Below the pieces are notes generated by a model that did no database searches, had not been told where the DNA came from, and saw only the letters and a program-made list of their open reading frames with translations. A program made the translations under genes and the position numbers. A stretch of 36,405 bases of DNA from an uncultured Eubacterium sp. (GTDB lineage: Bacteria > Bacillota_A > Clostridia > Lachnospirales > Lachnospiraceae), in assembly GCA_910589045.1 (NCBI GenBank), contig CAJUSH010000028.1, positions 7,676 to 44,080 on the forward strand. Direction: 5' to 3'. Positions 16,969-25,416 of the stretch are shown piece after piece; position 1 is the stretch's first letter; every line of letters begins with the position of its first letter.

Positions 16969-18378
16969 TTACTGATTTGCTGCCTGATACTCAGTCGCCC
17001 ATCCGTCAACGAATGCGCTTACAACCGCATCCCAGTCCCCGGTTCCCTGTGCATACTCGGTCAGGGCAGCGCCTACGCCATCCTTCCATGCCTCGGAGGG
17101 AATGGATGCAAAGTTCCATGATACCGGTGTCTTTCCGTCTTTCACGTACTGATCCGCAATGTCAATCAGCGGGTTCGCAGGTGTATAGCCATCATCAAAG
17201 CTCTTGAACGGGGTGAGGAAGCCCATCGTATTTGCGATGGAATCACGGCCCGCATCAGAGGTCACGCACCACTCCAGGAAATCCAGCGTTGCCTGGATGT
17301 CCGCCTCGGAAGCGTTCTTATTTACACACCAGTAGTTCTCGGAACCGGTGCACAGTCCCTGGTTTTCCTCGCCGGATACACCGATATAGATCGGAAGCAT
17401 GCCAAGATCCTCATCGGTCAGCCCATCCTGCGTCACCTCCGAATAAGCCCACGTACCGTTCTGATAGAATACCGCATCTCCCATCGCAAACTCTGCCGTA
17501 GCGTCATCGCCGGTTGAGGAGGAGATCAGAGTCGGGGCAACGGTGGAATCCGTAATATACATATCCCATACTGCCTTGTAGTTGTCGAGGTAGGTTCCCT
17601 CAATGGCATCGGTAGAGCCGATTCCCTTATCCTTATACTCGTAGTAAATAGGAAGGTTTGCCAGATGTGTCTTAAATCTCCAGTCAGAGGAGGAATCCAT
17701 ACCTGCGGATGTAAATGCACCCATCACGCCCAGATCATCCTTCTTTGCCTGGATGTCGTCCGCTACCGCCTTTAACTTATCAAAGCTCGTAATCTCGTCC
17801 GCGGAAGCAATCACCGCGCCGTCCATCTGGCAGTACTCGTCTAACAGCGTCTTATTATAAATGATACCGTAGGTCTCAATTACATACGCGATACCCTGTA
17901 CGGCATCCCCATCCTTCAATACAAAGTCGTCACTCTTAACCTGCTCATAGAGTGCGCTGTCTGAGAGGTCATAGCAGTAATCCTTCCAGGAGGCAAGCCC
18001 GACCGGCCCGTTTACCTGGAATAAGGTAGGCGCCTCGCTCTTTGCCATCTCTGACTTTAAGGTCTGCTCATAGGTTCCGGAAGCCGCGGTCTGTACCGTT
18101 ACCGGAACGCCGGTCTCCTGCGTGTAAACCTCTGCCAGTGCGGTCCAGTCATCTGCCTGCTCCGGCTTGAAATTTAAGTAGTAAACCTTTCCATCTCCGC
18201 TCGCAGCGGGTGCATCTGCGTCATCGCCGCCATCTGCATCATCCGCGCTATCCGCCGGCTCGTCTGCCGGAGCATCGGTATTACCGCCATCTGCCGCCCC
18301 GTCATCGGAACCGCAGCCTGCCAGTGAGGTTGCTGCCATTGCTATGCACATCATAGCACACACGATTTTCTTTTTCAT
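16969..18378 (-). CDS. Maltodextrin-type ABC transporter solute-binding lipoprotein (MalE-like)
   Basis: The start at 18378 follows GGAGG with 6-nt spacing and begins MKKKIVCAMMCIAMAATS followed by lipobox LAGC with Cys22; the longer frame adds 34 implausible residues. The 469-residue precursor is lipid-anchored outside the membrane. A linker of about 40 Asp/Ala residues (23-65) leads into a carbohydrate-binding (family 1) fold with WSKDY-like and AYVIETYGIIYNK segments. The neighbours malF, malG, malQ and a LacI regulator point to malto-oligosaccharides. Ligand identity is inferred from context only. Confidence 0.9.
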   Translation of the reverse strand: MKKKIVCAMMCIAMAATSLAGCGSDDGAADGGNTDAPADEPADSADDADGGDDADAPAASGDGKVYYLNFKPEQADDWTALAEVYTQETGVPVTVQTAASGTYEQTLKSEMAKSEAPTLFQVNGPVGLASWKDYCYDLSDSALYEQVKSDDFVLKDGDAVQGIAYVIETYGIIYNKTLLDEYCQMDGAVIASADEITSFDKLKAVADDIQAKKDDLGVMGAFTSAGMDSSSDWRFKTHLANLPIYYEYKDKGIGSTDAIEGTYLDNYKAVWDMYITDSTVAPTLISSSTGDDATAEFAMGDAVFYQNGTWAYSEVTQDGLTDEDLGMLPIYIGVSGEENQGLCTGSENYWCVNKNASEADIQATLDFLEWCVTSDAGRDSIANTMGFLTPFKSFDDGYTPANPLIDIADQYVKDGKTPVSWNFASIPSEAWKDGVGAALTEYAQGTGDWDAVVSAFVDGWATEYQAANQ

Positions 18379-18423
18379 GTTCGTCCTCCATTTCTTAAAA
18401 TAAATTGTGTTGTGATAGTTTCT

Positions 18424-18437
18424 TGGAATCGTTTTCG
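18424..18437 (-). promoter_or_regulatory. Candidate cre (CcpA) site in the malE leader
   Basis: TGGAATCGTTTTCG matches the catabolite-responsive element consensus TGWAANCGNTNWCA except at two positions. It lies between the malE promoter region and the ATG, where CcpA would block transcription. This is motif matching only. Confidence 0.4.
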
Positions 18438-18442
18438 GTATT

Positions 18443-18468
18443 GTTACCGGTAACGTTTCCGCAATATA
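18443..18468 (-). promoter_or_regulatory. malE promoter -10 with palindromic LacI-type operator
   Basis: GTTACCGGTAAC (18443-18454) is a perfect 12-bp palindrome with the central CG and A/T-flanked half-sites typical of LacI-family operators. On the minus strand it lies 8 bases downstream of a candidate -10, TATATT (18463-18468). The -35 is weak (TTCATC, 18 bases upstream). A repressor bound here would sit on the transcription start. Confidence 0.7.
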
Positions 18469-18706
18469 CCAATTTGCCAACTTTCAGATGAATTTTTTGT
18501 GCAAATCGTATAACATCGGAGAAATTTCCGCTCCGACAGGCAGCGTCGTCTGCACCGCTCTCTCCTCCAAAATCCGGAAAATAAAGGGACACCATATACA
18601 GTATGAACAACCTGAGGGAATCTATGCACCGGATGCGTTTTCGTATTTTCCGTGCAGGTTTGTTATACGTACCAAAAAATCCGCATACCTTTTTACAGAT
18701 GCATCA

Positions 18707-18735
18707 TTGCGAACTTGCGGCACTTGCGCTAAAAT
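18707..18735 (+). promoter_or_regulatory. Promoter for the Nudix-phosphoesterase pair
   Basis: TTGCGA (18707-18712), 17-bp spacer, TAAAAT (18730-18735), about 50 bases before the ATG at 18787. The remaining intergenic stretch 18480-18706 shows no gene. Confidence 0.75.
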
Positions 18736-18786
18736 AGGGGAAGTGCCAAAGCCATCGGCTATAAAAACAAAAGAAAAGGGAAAACT

Positions 18787-19260
18787 ATGAAGCTGACAAC
18801 ACTTTGCTACATCGAAAACGACCGCGGGGAATACCTGATGCTCCACCGCACGAAAAAGGAAAACGATTTGAACCATGGAAAATGGATCGGTGTCGGAGGA
18901 AAATTTGAAGATGGGGAAACCCCGGAGGAATGCCTGCTGCGGGAGGTATACGAAGAAACCGGGCTGACGCTCACCGACTACCGCTTCCGCGGCATCGTCA
19001 CCTTCCTCTCCGACGAGTGGGAAGGTGAATATATGCACCTCTTCACCGCAAAAGCACCCGCCGGGACACCAAAGGAGTGTCCGGAGGGTGTACTCGCATG
19101 GGTTCCGAAGGAGGATGTGCCGGACTTACGTCTGTGGGAGGGCGACCGCATCTTTTTAAAAGAGCTTTTGGAGCACGAGCATGTCTTTTCGCTGAAGCTC
19201 TCCTACAAAGGAGATACCCTGACGGATTCGTCACTCATCCGGTATTCGGAAAAAAATTGA
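18787..19260 (+). CDS. Nudix hydrolase (MutT/8-oxo-dGTP diphosphatase type)
   Basis: 157 residues. The Nudix box runs from Gly38 (FEDGE with E44), then RE at 52-53 and YEETGL, matching G-x5-E-x7-REUxEExGU exactly. YLMLHRTKKENDLNHGKWIG before it is typical of bacterial 8-oxo-dGTP diphosphatase-like members, which remove oxidised nucleotides in the cytosol. The true substrate is unproven. The stop is 26 bases before the metallophosphoesterase start, and both share the promoter at 18707. Confidence 0.92.
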   Translation: MKLTTLCYIENDRGEYLMLHRTKKENDLNHGKWIGVGGKFEDGETPEECLLREVYEETGLTLTDYRFRGIVTFLSDEWEGEYMHLFTAKAPAGTPKECPEGVLAWVPKEDVPDLRLWEGDRIFLKELLEHEHVFSLKLSYKGDTLTDSSLIRYSEKN

Positions 19261-19286
19261 AATTAACCGCATAAGGAAGTGAACGC

Positions 19287-20114
19287 ATGCAATCGCAAAA
19301 AAGAAAGTACCTTGTCCGGTTTTCCGTGCTGCTGACCGCTTTTGTCATCGGCATATGGATATACCGGACAAACACAAGCATTACCACATCACGAATCACC
19401 ATCAAAAATCCCGGCATTCCGGATGCCTTTTCAAATTTTAAGATTGCGCATGTATCGGATCTGCACAACTTCGACTGGAAAAACAAGCTCATTGACCGCC
19501 TCAAAGCGGAAGCTCCTGATCTGATTGCTGTGACCGGGGATCTGATCGATTCACCCGACATGGACTGTGCCCTGGAGTTTATGCGCCGCGCGGCAGCGCT
19601 TGCCCCGGTATACTATGTAACCGGGAACCATGAGGCCGCATTGAAGCAGTACGGTGCGCTCGCACAAAAGCTGGAGGCCCTCGGCGTACACATCATGGAT
19701 GATCAAAGCACACTCCTTGAAAAGGACGGCGCAAAAATCAATCTCGTCGGCATCCGTGACCCCAGGTTTGACAATGCGCAGCCATCCGCCGTGGCGGCAA
19801 AGCTGAAAGCCCTGTCAAACCCGGACGCTTTCAATCTTGTGCTGTGCCACAGGCCTGAGCTGTTCGACGTATACACGGCGGTCGGGTCTGATCTGGTGCT
19901 CACGGGACACGCCCACGGCGGCCAGGTAAGAATCCCGCCGATCGGCGGCCTGATTGCCCCCGATCAGGGCTTTTTCCCGAAATATACCGCGGGCGTTTAT
20001 CACCGGGATCGCACCGACATGGTGGTGAGCAGGGGGCTTGGCAATTCCATCATCCCCGTAAGGATCAACAACACGCCGGAATTGGTAATTCTTACGCTGA
20101 CAAACGGTTCTTAA
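19287..20114 (+). CDS. Membrane-anchored metallophosphoesterase (YkuE/YaeI type)
   Basis: 275 residues, ATG after AAGGAAGTG. One N-terminal hydrophobic segment (about 9-25) follows basic residues, so the catalytic domain should face outside. All calcineurin-like metal motifs are present: HVSDLHNFDW, VTGDLIDSPDMD, YYVTGNHE, LCHRPELF and LTGHAHGGQVRIPPIGG. Related YaeI/YkuE proteins hydrolyse UDP-glucosamine-lipids or undefined phosphoesters; the substrate here cannot be assigned. It ends 31 bases from the convergent degV-family gene with no clear terminator between them. Confidence 0.92.
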   Translation: MQSQKRKYLVRFSVLLTAFVIGIWIYRTNTSITTSRITIKNPGIPDAFSNFKIAHVSDLHNFDWKNKLIDRLKAEAPDLIAVTGDLIDSPDMDCALEFMRRAAALAPVYYVTGNHEAALKQYGALAQKLEALGVHIMDDQSTLLEKDGAKINLVGIRDPRFDNAQPSAVAAKLKALSNPDAFNLVLCHRPELFDVYTAVGSDLVLTGHAHGGQVRIPPIGGLIAPDQGFFPKYTAGVYHRDRTDMVVSRGLGNSIIPVRINNTPELVILTLTNGS

Positions 20115-20145
20115 AATCGGCAAAGCCTTCGCCTGCTCCCGGCCG

Positions 20146-21006
20146 TTATTCATACTGCGGCTTCGCGATAAACAAAACGCCCAGCGTTCCCGGACCGCAG
20201 TGGCTGCTCACCACGCCGCCGGCCCGCGTCTCCAATATCTCCGTGAATACACCGAGGCTCTCCAGATAGGCACGCACCGGCTCGACCACCGCAGGGGACG
20301 CGCAGGTATGTGTGATAAACACCCGGTCAGGCTTCGCCTGCCTCAGCTCCTCTTCCATATCCTTTGTATAGGAAAGCGCCACCGATTTGATGTTGCCGCG
20401 GTATTTTTTCGTGCTGCCCATAGCGCCCTCCTTCACCACGATCTTCGGATGGAGCTTCAGGGCACCGCCCAGCATAGCCGCCAGCCCGCCGCAGCGTCCG
20501 CCCCGGTGCAGATACACCAGCGTGTCCACGACAAAGCTTGCGCGCACAAGGGGCCGCAGCGCCTCTATCCGTCCGGCAATCTCGTCCGCCGTCCTGCCCT
20601 CCCTGGCCAGAATCGCCGCCTCGATAACAAGTAGCCCGATTCCGGTGGAGAGATTTTCGGAATTGATGACGTGTACAAGCTCCTGCGCATGAAGCTCCTG
20701 GGCTGCCATGCGGATGACGTTGCCGCAGGTGGACATGGACTCGGAGATACAAAAGCACACGCACTCCGTCCCCGCATCGGTGTACGGCCGCAGCACGCCC
20801 AGCGTCGTTTCCATCGAGGGCGCAGAGGTTTTCGGCGTCGTCCCGTGCTCATCCGACCACCGGAAAATTTCATCCGGCGTAATATCCCGCCCGTCCTCAT
20901 ACTCCGCTTCTCCAAGCAAAATATGCAGCGGCAAAATTTCGATCCCGTATTTTTGAACCAGCTCCGGCGACAGATCGCAGGTGCTGTCCGATATAATCTT
21001 TACCAT
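20146..21006 (-). CDS. DegV family fatty-acid-binding protein
   Basis: 286 residues beginning MVKIISDSTCDLSPELVQKYGIEILPL, the DegV signature, with TSAPS and GLLVIEAAILA further on. The GG-type loop YLHRGGRCGGLAAMLGG (about 168-184) is also typical. DegV/FakB proteins bind a fatty acid and present it to the FakA kinase for acyl-phosphate formation. No fakA is adjacent, so whether this copy works in that system is inference. ATG follows GGAG. Confidence 0.92.
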   Translation of the reverse strand: MVKIISDSTCDLSPELVQKYGIEILPLHILLGEAEYEDGRDITPDEIFRWSDEHGTTPKTSAPSMETTLGVLRPYTDAGTECVCFCISESMSTCGNVIRMAAQELHAQELVHVINSENLSTGIGLLVIEAAILAREGRTADEIAGRIEALRPLVRASFVVDTLVYLHRGGRCGGLAAMLGGALKLHPKIVVKEGAMGSTKKYRGNIKSVALSYTKDMEEELRQAKPDRVFITHTCASPAVVEPVRAYLESLGVFTEILETRAGGVVSSHCGPGTLGVLFIAKPQYE

Positions 21007-21130
21007 GTATGTCTCCTACCTGTGTTTTCCTGACAGCTTACATGCTCTTCCATCCAGTCAAATACCCCGCTGTATCCGTCAGATATCCATGTAAGCCCGG
21101 CTGCTTTTTCATTGTCTGCGGGAAATATGC

Positions 21131-21982
21131 TCAGCCCAGAAGCTCCTCCAGCTGCGTGTAATCCTTCTCGGGATGCTTTTTCTTTGCGACCTTCACGAGC
21201 TTTTTCGTGAGCAGACGGTAAATTTCCCGCTCCTCATCCGTAAGCACCTGCAAATGCCGCTCCACGGTTTCCACATCCGCCCGCTCCGCAGGCCCGGTCA
21301 GCGCTTCCGTCGTGCCCTTCTCCAGCACGGCATTCATATTCCCCTCCATGAGCGGGCGCAGTGCCACCCGTGCATAGAACCGCTGAAAGCCGCAGTCCTC
21401 TAAAAGGCCGACCGCCATCTCAATCAGCCCGATCATAAGATTGGAAGCAGCGGTTGCCGCCGCATGATATTTAATCTTCTTTTCTGCGTCCAGCTGCTGC
21501 TGCATCAGCCCGCTCTCTAAGAGCAGACCGTGAAATTCCTCCAGCCGCGGGCCGCTTCCCTCAATCGTAAAGAACGCATCACGCATGACCCGGCAGTCCT
21601 CCCACGGATCGGATACGGCGTAGAGCGGATGCAGGCTGACCTGCGTGAGCCCTGCGGATGCTGCATCCGCAAAAATATCCGATGTCAGCACTCCGCTGCA
21701 ATGAATGAGCAGCTTATCTTTCAGCGGGATTTTGCAGCTGCATAATCTCTGCCACACCGTCGCGATGGCATCGTCCGGCGTTGTAACAAAAACCGCATCG
21801 CAGTCTGCAAAAAGCTCCTCCGGCGTCTCATAGAAGCTGCTTTGCGTGTACTCCGCCGCTTTGCGGGCGGAGAGGTCACCTTGACTGCAATAACCCATCA
21901 GGGAGAAGCCCCTTCCCTGTTCTTTTAAATACTTTCCGAGGACGCAGCCAACCCGGCCCGCGCCGATAAATCCAATTTTCAT
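21131..21982 (-). CDS. Rossmann-fold protein with DUF2520 C-terminal domain
   Basis: Two ATGs abut (21985 and 21982). The second starts MKIGFIGAGRVGCVLGKYL, the NAD(P)-binding GxGxxG loop; the longer frame to 22051 adds 23 unlikely residues. The 283-residue protein has FVTTPDDAIATVWQ and LIHCSGVLTSDIF typical of the YqeB-like oxidoreductase/DUF2520 family. The C-terminal half has KKIKYHAAATAASNLMIGL. The fold resembles ketopantoate and pyrroline-5-carboxylate reductases, but substrate is unknown. Confidence 0.88.
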   Translation of the reverse strand: MKIGFIGAGRVGCVLGKYLKEQGRGFSLMGYCSQGDLSARKAAEYTQSSFYETPEELFADCDAVFVTTPDDAIATVWQRLCSCKIPLKDKLLIHCSGVLTSDIFADAASAGLTQVSLHPLYAVSDPWEDCRVMRDAFFTIEGSGPRLEEFHGLLLESGLMQQQLDAEKKIKYHAAATAASNLMIGLIEMAVGLLEDCGFQRFYARVALRPLMEGNMNAVLEKGTTEALTGPAERADVETVERHLQVLTDEEREIYRLLTKKLVKVAKKKHPEKDYTQLEELLG

Positions 21983-22109
21983 CATATCCTGCTCTTTTCC
22001 TTTTGCTTCCTTATCGCTTCCATATTTGTCTCGTTGCCTGCAGCCATACATACCGCTGCGCCCGGCGTATGATCATCTGCGCTTTCCTGCTTTGCTTTGC
22101 ACCCGGCGT

Positions 22110-22745
22110 TTAGCGCCTGCGCTTTTGCTTTTTTCCCGTACGCGCCGGTGGGCGGTGTGCCCTGCGGTACTCCTCCAGCGTCTGCCCGATTGTCGTGTAG
22201 TCCCGCTCAAACAATTCCTCGGAAACCTGCTGCCACAAAAGCTTTGGCGGCACGCACTCAAGTATTTTCCTGCGCACAAATTCCTTGCTTGCGGAGGCAT
22301 ATTTGTACATGCCGTTTTTTTCCTGGATACGGGCAAGCTCCGGACGCCACAAAAGCCGTATTTTTTTGTCCGGCTCCATGTAGGGGTTGCGCACCGCTTC
22401 CCGGATGACGTAAAAATCCAGCGCACCCTTTCCGTCCGCAGGCTCCTCCACGGAAATCACGCCCCAGTGCTGCGGCACATGCTCCCGGATGTGCGCCCCG
22501 TGGGTGGAGCCGACCACCACATAGTTGAAATCAAAATAGCGGTCATAGTCCTCCACCTGCCGCCCCAGCCTGGCATAGGTGTCCGCGTCGCTCTTGATCT
22601 CAATGCCCGCCAGTGCCTCCGGCAGCACCATGACGATATCCGCCCGGGAGCGCCCCATCGTCTTTTCCTCTATAATACGTATCTTTCCCAGCCGCTCCTC
22701 CAGAAAATCAAACAATGGCTCGCGGATATCCCGATCGTGCAGCAT
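22110..22745 (-). CDS. sce7726-type protein with PD-(D/E)xK nuclease-like core
   Basis: 211 residues. It starts with MLHDRDIREPLFDFLEERL, then has GRSRADIVMVL and GIEIKSDADTYARLGRQ (about residues 32-62). This reproduces the D...ExK arrangement of the restriction-endonuclease fold seen in sce7726 proteins. YDFNYVVVGSTHG-like strands follow and the C-terminus is very basic (GKKQKRRR). These proteins are found scattered, often near mobile or defence genes, and their function is unproven. No defence neighbours are visible here. Confidence 0.8.
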   Translation of the reverse strand: MLHDRDIREPLFDFLEERLGKIRIIEEKTMGRSRADIVMVLPEALAGIEIKSDADTYARLGRQVEDYDRYFDFNYVVVGSTHGAHIREHVPQHWGVISVEEPADGKGALDFYVIREAVRNPYMEPDKKIRLLWRPELARIQEKNGMYKYASASKEFVRRKILECVPPKLLWQQVSEELFERDYTTIGQTLEEYRRAHRPPARTGKKQKRRR

Positions 22746-22830
22746 CTCTTATCCCTCCGTTATCATACCACATAAAGATACCACTGTCACCGGTCCACCG
22801 CAAGCCATTTTTGTTTCCTCTTGCCGCTCT

Positions 22831-23487
22831 TTACTTTTGCCTTCTTTCGTCACTGCTTTCGCACACGTTCCCGTTCTGACCCTCCCGGCCTTTGGCGCGC
22901 GCCCGGATATACGCCTCCAGCACGTCCGTCGCCACATCAAGCCCCTTTAAGCTGCTGTTGATGCAAATATCGTACGTCCGGGAGTCGCCCCACGCATCCT
23001 CACAGAAATTGTTGTGGTAGCGCTTGCGGTAGTTGTCATGCCGCCTCATTTTTTCCAGCGCCTCCTGCTCTGTCAGATGGTAAAGCTCCATAATACGTCT
23101 GCACTTTTCCTCCCGGTTCCCGAGGACAAAAATTGAGATCAGCCCCGGATGATTCTGAAAAATCCCCTCCGCACAGCGTCCAACCACCAGAAAGGACTCC
23201 CCCTCATCCGCCCTGCGCTTTAAATAATCAAACTGCATGTAGGCAATGTTGACCTCCGCCGAGCTGTGATGCCCCTTTGCGCTCCGCGACAAAAACAGCT
23301 TGTGGGGCTGCTCGTCGTATTTGCGCAGCGTCTCCGGGTCCACGCCCTTCTCCAATGCTATCTCGTCTAAAATGTTATGGTCGTAAAGCTTGATGCCCAG
23401 CCGCTTTGCCAGCCGCTTTGCGATCTCGTGACCGCCGCTTCCATATTCTCTTCCGACACATACGATCATTTGTGAATTATTATCCAT
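22831..23487 (-). CDS. Cytidylate-kinase-like family protein
   Basis: 218 residues. The nucleotide-binding start reads MIVCVGREYGSGGHEIAKRLAK, where the usual GxxxGK P-loop is replaced by GREYGSGG, as in the cytidylate-kinase-like family. YDHNILDEIA and FLVVGRCAEGIF follow, then NYRKRYHNNFCEDAWGD. True Cmk enzymes phosphorylate CMP; for this family the substrate is not established. ATG at 23487 follows a strong AAGGAGG-type site. Confidence 0.88.
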   Translation of the reverse strand: MDNNSQMIVCVGREYGSGGHEIAKRLAKRLGIKLYDHNILDEIALEKGVDPETLRKYDEQPHKLFLSRSAKGHHSSAEVNIAYMQFDYLKRRADEGESFLVVGRCAEGIFQNHPGLISIFVLGNREEKCRRIMELYHLTEQEALEKMRRHDNYRKRYHNNFCEDAWGDSRTYDICINSSLKGLDVATDVLEAYIRARAKGREGQNGNVCESSDERRQK

Positions 23488-23586
23488 TGCTTCCTTCCTC
23501 CTTTCAGGACAGCGCCCGCGCTCCTTCGCTCTTTGGCATTGAATTGGCCGGCATTCCTGAAAATGCCGCCCTCCTCCGCCCGGTGA

Positions 23587-24939
23587 TTAAAGATATCTGA
23601 TATAAATACATGCCATGGCAATCAGCATAACAAGAATAGTCGCGGGTGCCGCGTATCTGCAGTATTTTCCCCATCCGATCGGATAGCCCTCCCTCGATGC
23701 CACGGAAATGCCGACCACATTTGCCGACGCACCGATGGGTGTGGCAGAGCCGCCGATATCGGTTCCGATGGAGAGCGTCCACGCCAGAACAGATAGCTCC
23801 ATGCCCTGCGCCGCCGCGAGGCTTTTAATCACCGGAATCATCGTCGCCGCAAAGGGGATATTGTCAACAAACGCGCTGGCAACCGCCGATATCCACAAAA
23901 TAACCGCGATGACAAGCTTCACATTCGAGCCGCACATATAGCTGATACCCGCCGCGATCCACTCCAGCACACCGGTCTCCTCCAGTCCGCTCACAACTAC
24001 AAACAGCCCTGTAAAAAACAAAAGCGTCTCATAGTCCACCTTTTTTAACAGAACAAGCGCCGATTTGTGCTGCGCAATCAGTGTCAGGGCCGCAACAAGT
24101 ACGCCGATAAACGCCACCGTAAGCCCTGTATTAGAATGTGTAATCAAAAGTACAACCGCAACGCCGAAAATAAGCACGCTGTAAAGAAACTGCTTCCCGT
24201 CCGTAATCGCCGTTTTCGGGTCGGGATAATCTGTCGTCTCATTTGCCCCTGCTGATGCCGCAAGCTCCCTGCGGAAGCAAAAATAGAAATATAACACTAC
24301 AAACAGAAGCGAAACGCCTGCAATCACCCCGGTATTGGTGACAAAATCCGAAAAGGAATAGCCCAGTGATGTACCGATGATAATGTTCGGCGGATCGCCG
24401 CACATCGTGGCGGAACCACCCAGATTTGCACAGAAAATCTCGGATATAATCATCGGGACCGGGTTGCACTTCAAAAGCCGGCACAGCTCTGCCGTCACCG
24501 CCGCCAGAAACAGGATTACCGTGATGCTGTCGATAAACATGGACAGTCCTGCGGACATGAGCATAAACACGACAAAAACCGGTACCGGCCGGTAGTGAAC
24601 CAGCTTCGCAAGCTTTAAGCACAGCCACCGGAAAAAGCCGGAGAGCCCCATGCCCTCCACCATGACCATCATCCCCGCGATAAACAGAATCGTCGCCCAG
24701 TTGATGCCGCCGGAGGACTCTGCGGCCTCGCCGCCCACATGCCAGAAATCCAATGTAAAAATACTTTGAAAGTTAAGTGTCTGAAATATCGCCCGGGGAC
24801 TGTGCATACACACCCCGAACACCACTACCAATACCACGGCACCGCAAACAAGCGTTACCAGATGGCGCGGAAACTTCTCCGTAACAATAAAAAAGAACAT
24901 CACGAAAAAGATTGCAACCGCCAATATTTCTGCAACCAT
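23587..24939 (-). CDS. SLC13/ArsB-NhaD superfamily permease
   Basis: 450 residues with about eleven or twelve hydrophobic segments. The two repeated substrate-loop motifs are GGSATMCGDPPNIIIG (about 155-170) and GGSATPIGASANVVG (about 405-420), the inverted-repeat hairpins of the ion transporter superfamily. Members export arsenite, exchange sodium and protons, or take up dicarboxylates or sulfate. The lack of ars or nha neighbours leaves the substrate open. It is followed on the same strand by the cytidylate-kinase-like gene after 99 bp. Confidence 0.9.
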   Translation of the reverse strand: MVAEILAVAIFFVMFFFIVTEKFPRHLVTLVCGAVVLVVVFGVCMHSPRAIFQTLNFQSIFTLDFWHVGGEAAESSGGINWATILFIAGMMVMVEGMGLSGFFRWLCLKLAKLVHYRPVPVFVVFMLMSAGLSMFIDSITVILFLAAVTAELCRLLKCNPVPMIISEIFCANLGGSATMCGDPPNIIIGTSLGYSFSDFVTNTGVIAGVSLLFVVLYFYFCFRRELAASAGANETTDYPDPKTAITDGKQFLYSVLIFGVAVVLLITHSNTGLTVAFIGVLVAALTLIAQHKSALVLLKKVDYETLLFFTGLFVVVSGLEETGVLEWIAAGISYMCGSNVKLVIAVILWISAVASAFVDNIPFAATMIPVIKSLAAAQGMELSVLAWTLSIGTDIGGSATPIGASANVVGISVASREGYPIGWGKYCRYAAPATILVMLIAMACIYIRYL

Positions 24940-24978
24940 AAAGATACCTCTTTTCTCTTCGTATATTTAATATATAAG

Positions 24979-25389
24979 TTATGAAAAAAGAGATGCCGAT
25001 TTTCTTCCGTCCGAGTGAAAAATAAAGGTCAGAATACGTAAAAGCCCATAGGTAGGGCATGCGCTGCCGTGAAAAATTTCCGCAGCCAAGTACGCAAGTA
25101 AAGCCGGCAGGCCAAAAAGAAGGAGCAGCATAAAAATTTTTTCGGCTGACACCTTCCGATGAGATACCCGCCCGTCCGAACACGCATCGTCGCTGTGCGA
25201 CAGCGCTTCTTCATTGATAAAATCCGGCAGCGGCGTGCACGTCCGGGGCAGACGATACACAGAAGCGGAGGAACGGACGCTGCCCGCATCGGGCACACTG
25301 CTCCCTGACGGTACCGCACAGCAGCAGATAACCACCGTAAGCAGGCACAGCACTAACAGCCATTGCTTTAACACAGAAATGCTTCGCAT
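24979..25389 (-). CDS. Small membrane protein, function unknown
   Basis: ATG at 25389 follows GGAAGGAGG with 6-nt spacing; a longer frame reaches 25416. The 136-residue product begins MRSISVLKQWLLVLCLLTVV, a signal-like or anchor segment, and a CCC cluster sits near residues 22-24. A polar Ser/Cys-containing region (about 30-80) is followed by a second hydrophobic segment, IFMLLLLFGLPALLAYLAAE, and a short tail. It directly follows the broken P-type ATPase and may once have belonged to the same metal-related transcript. I do not recognise the family. Confidence 0.6.
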   Translation of the reverse strand: MRSISVLKQWLLVLCLLTVVICCCAVPSGSSVPDAGSVRSSASVYRLPRTCTPLPDFINEEALSHSDDACSDGRVSHRKVSAEKIFMLLLLFGLPALLAYLAAEIFHGSACPTYGLLRILTFIFHSDGRKSASLFS

Positions 25390-25416
25390 CACAATCCTCC
25401 TTCCAAAAATTTTCAT

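Noticed and set aside
21036..21110. 24-residue minus-strand frame (MKKQPGLHGYLT...) between the DUF2520 and DegV genes
   Set aside because: No ribosome binding site or promoter precedes it, and the frame is short enough to arise by chance. An 8-bp inverted repeat (CTTACATG/CATGTAAG) overlaps it without a T run.
23550..23567. GGCATT/AATGCC hairpin between the SLC13 and cytidylate-kinase-like genes
   Set aside because: Only 6 bp and no T run on either strand, so not called a terminator.
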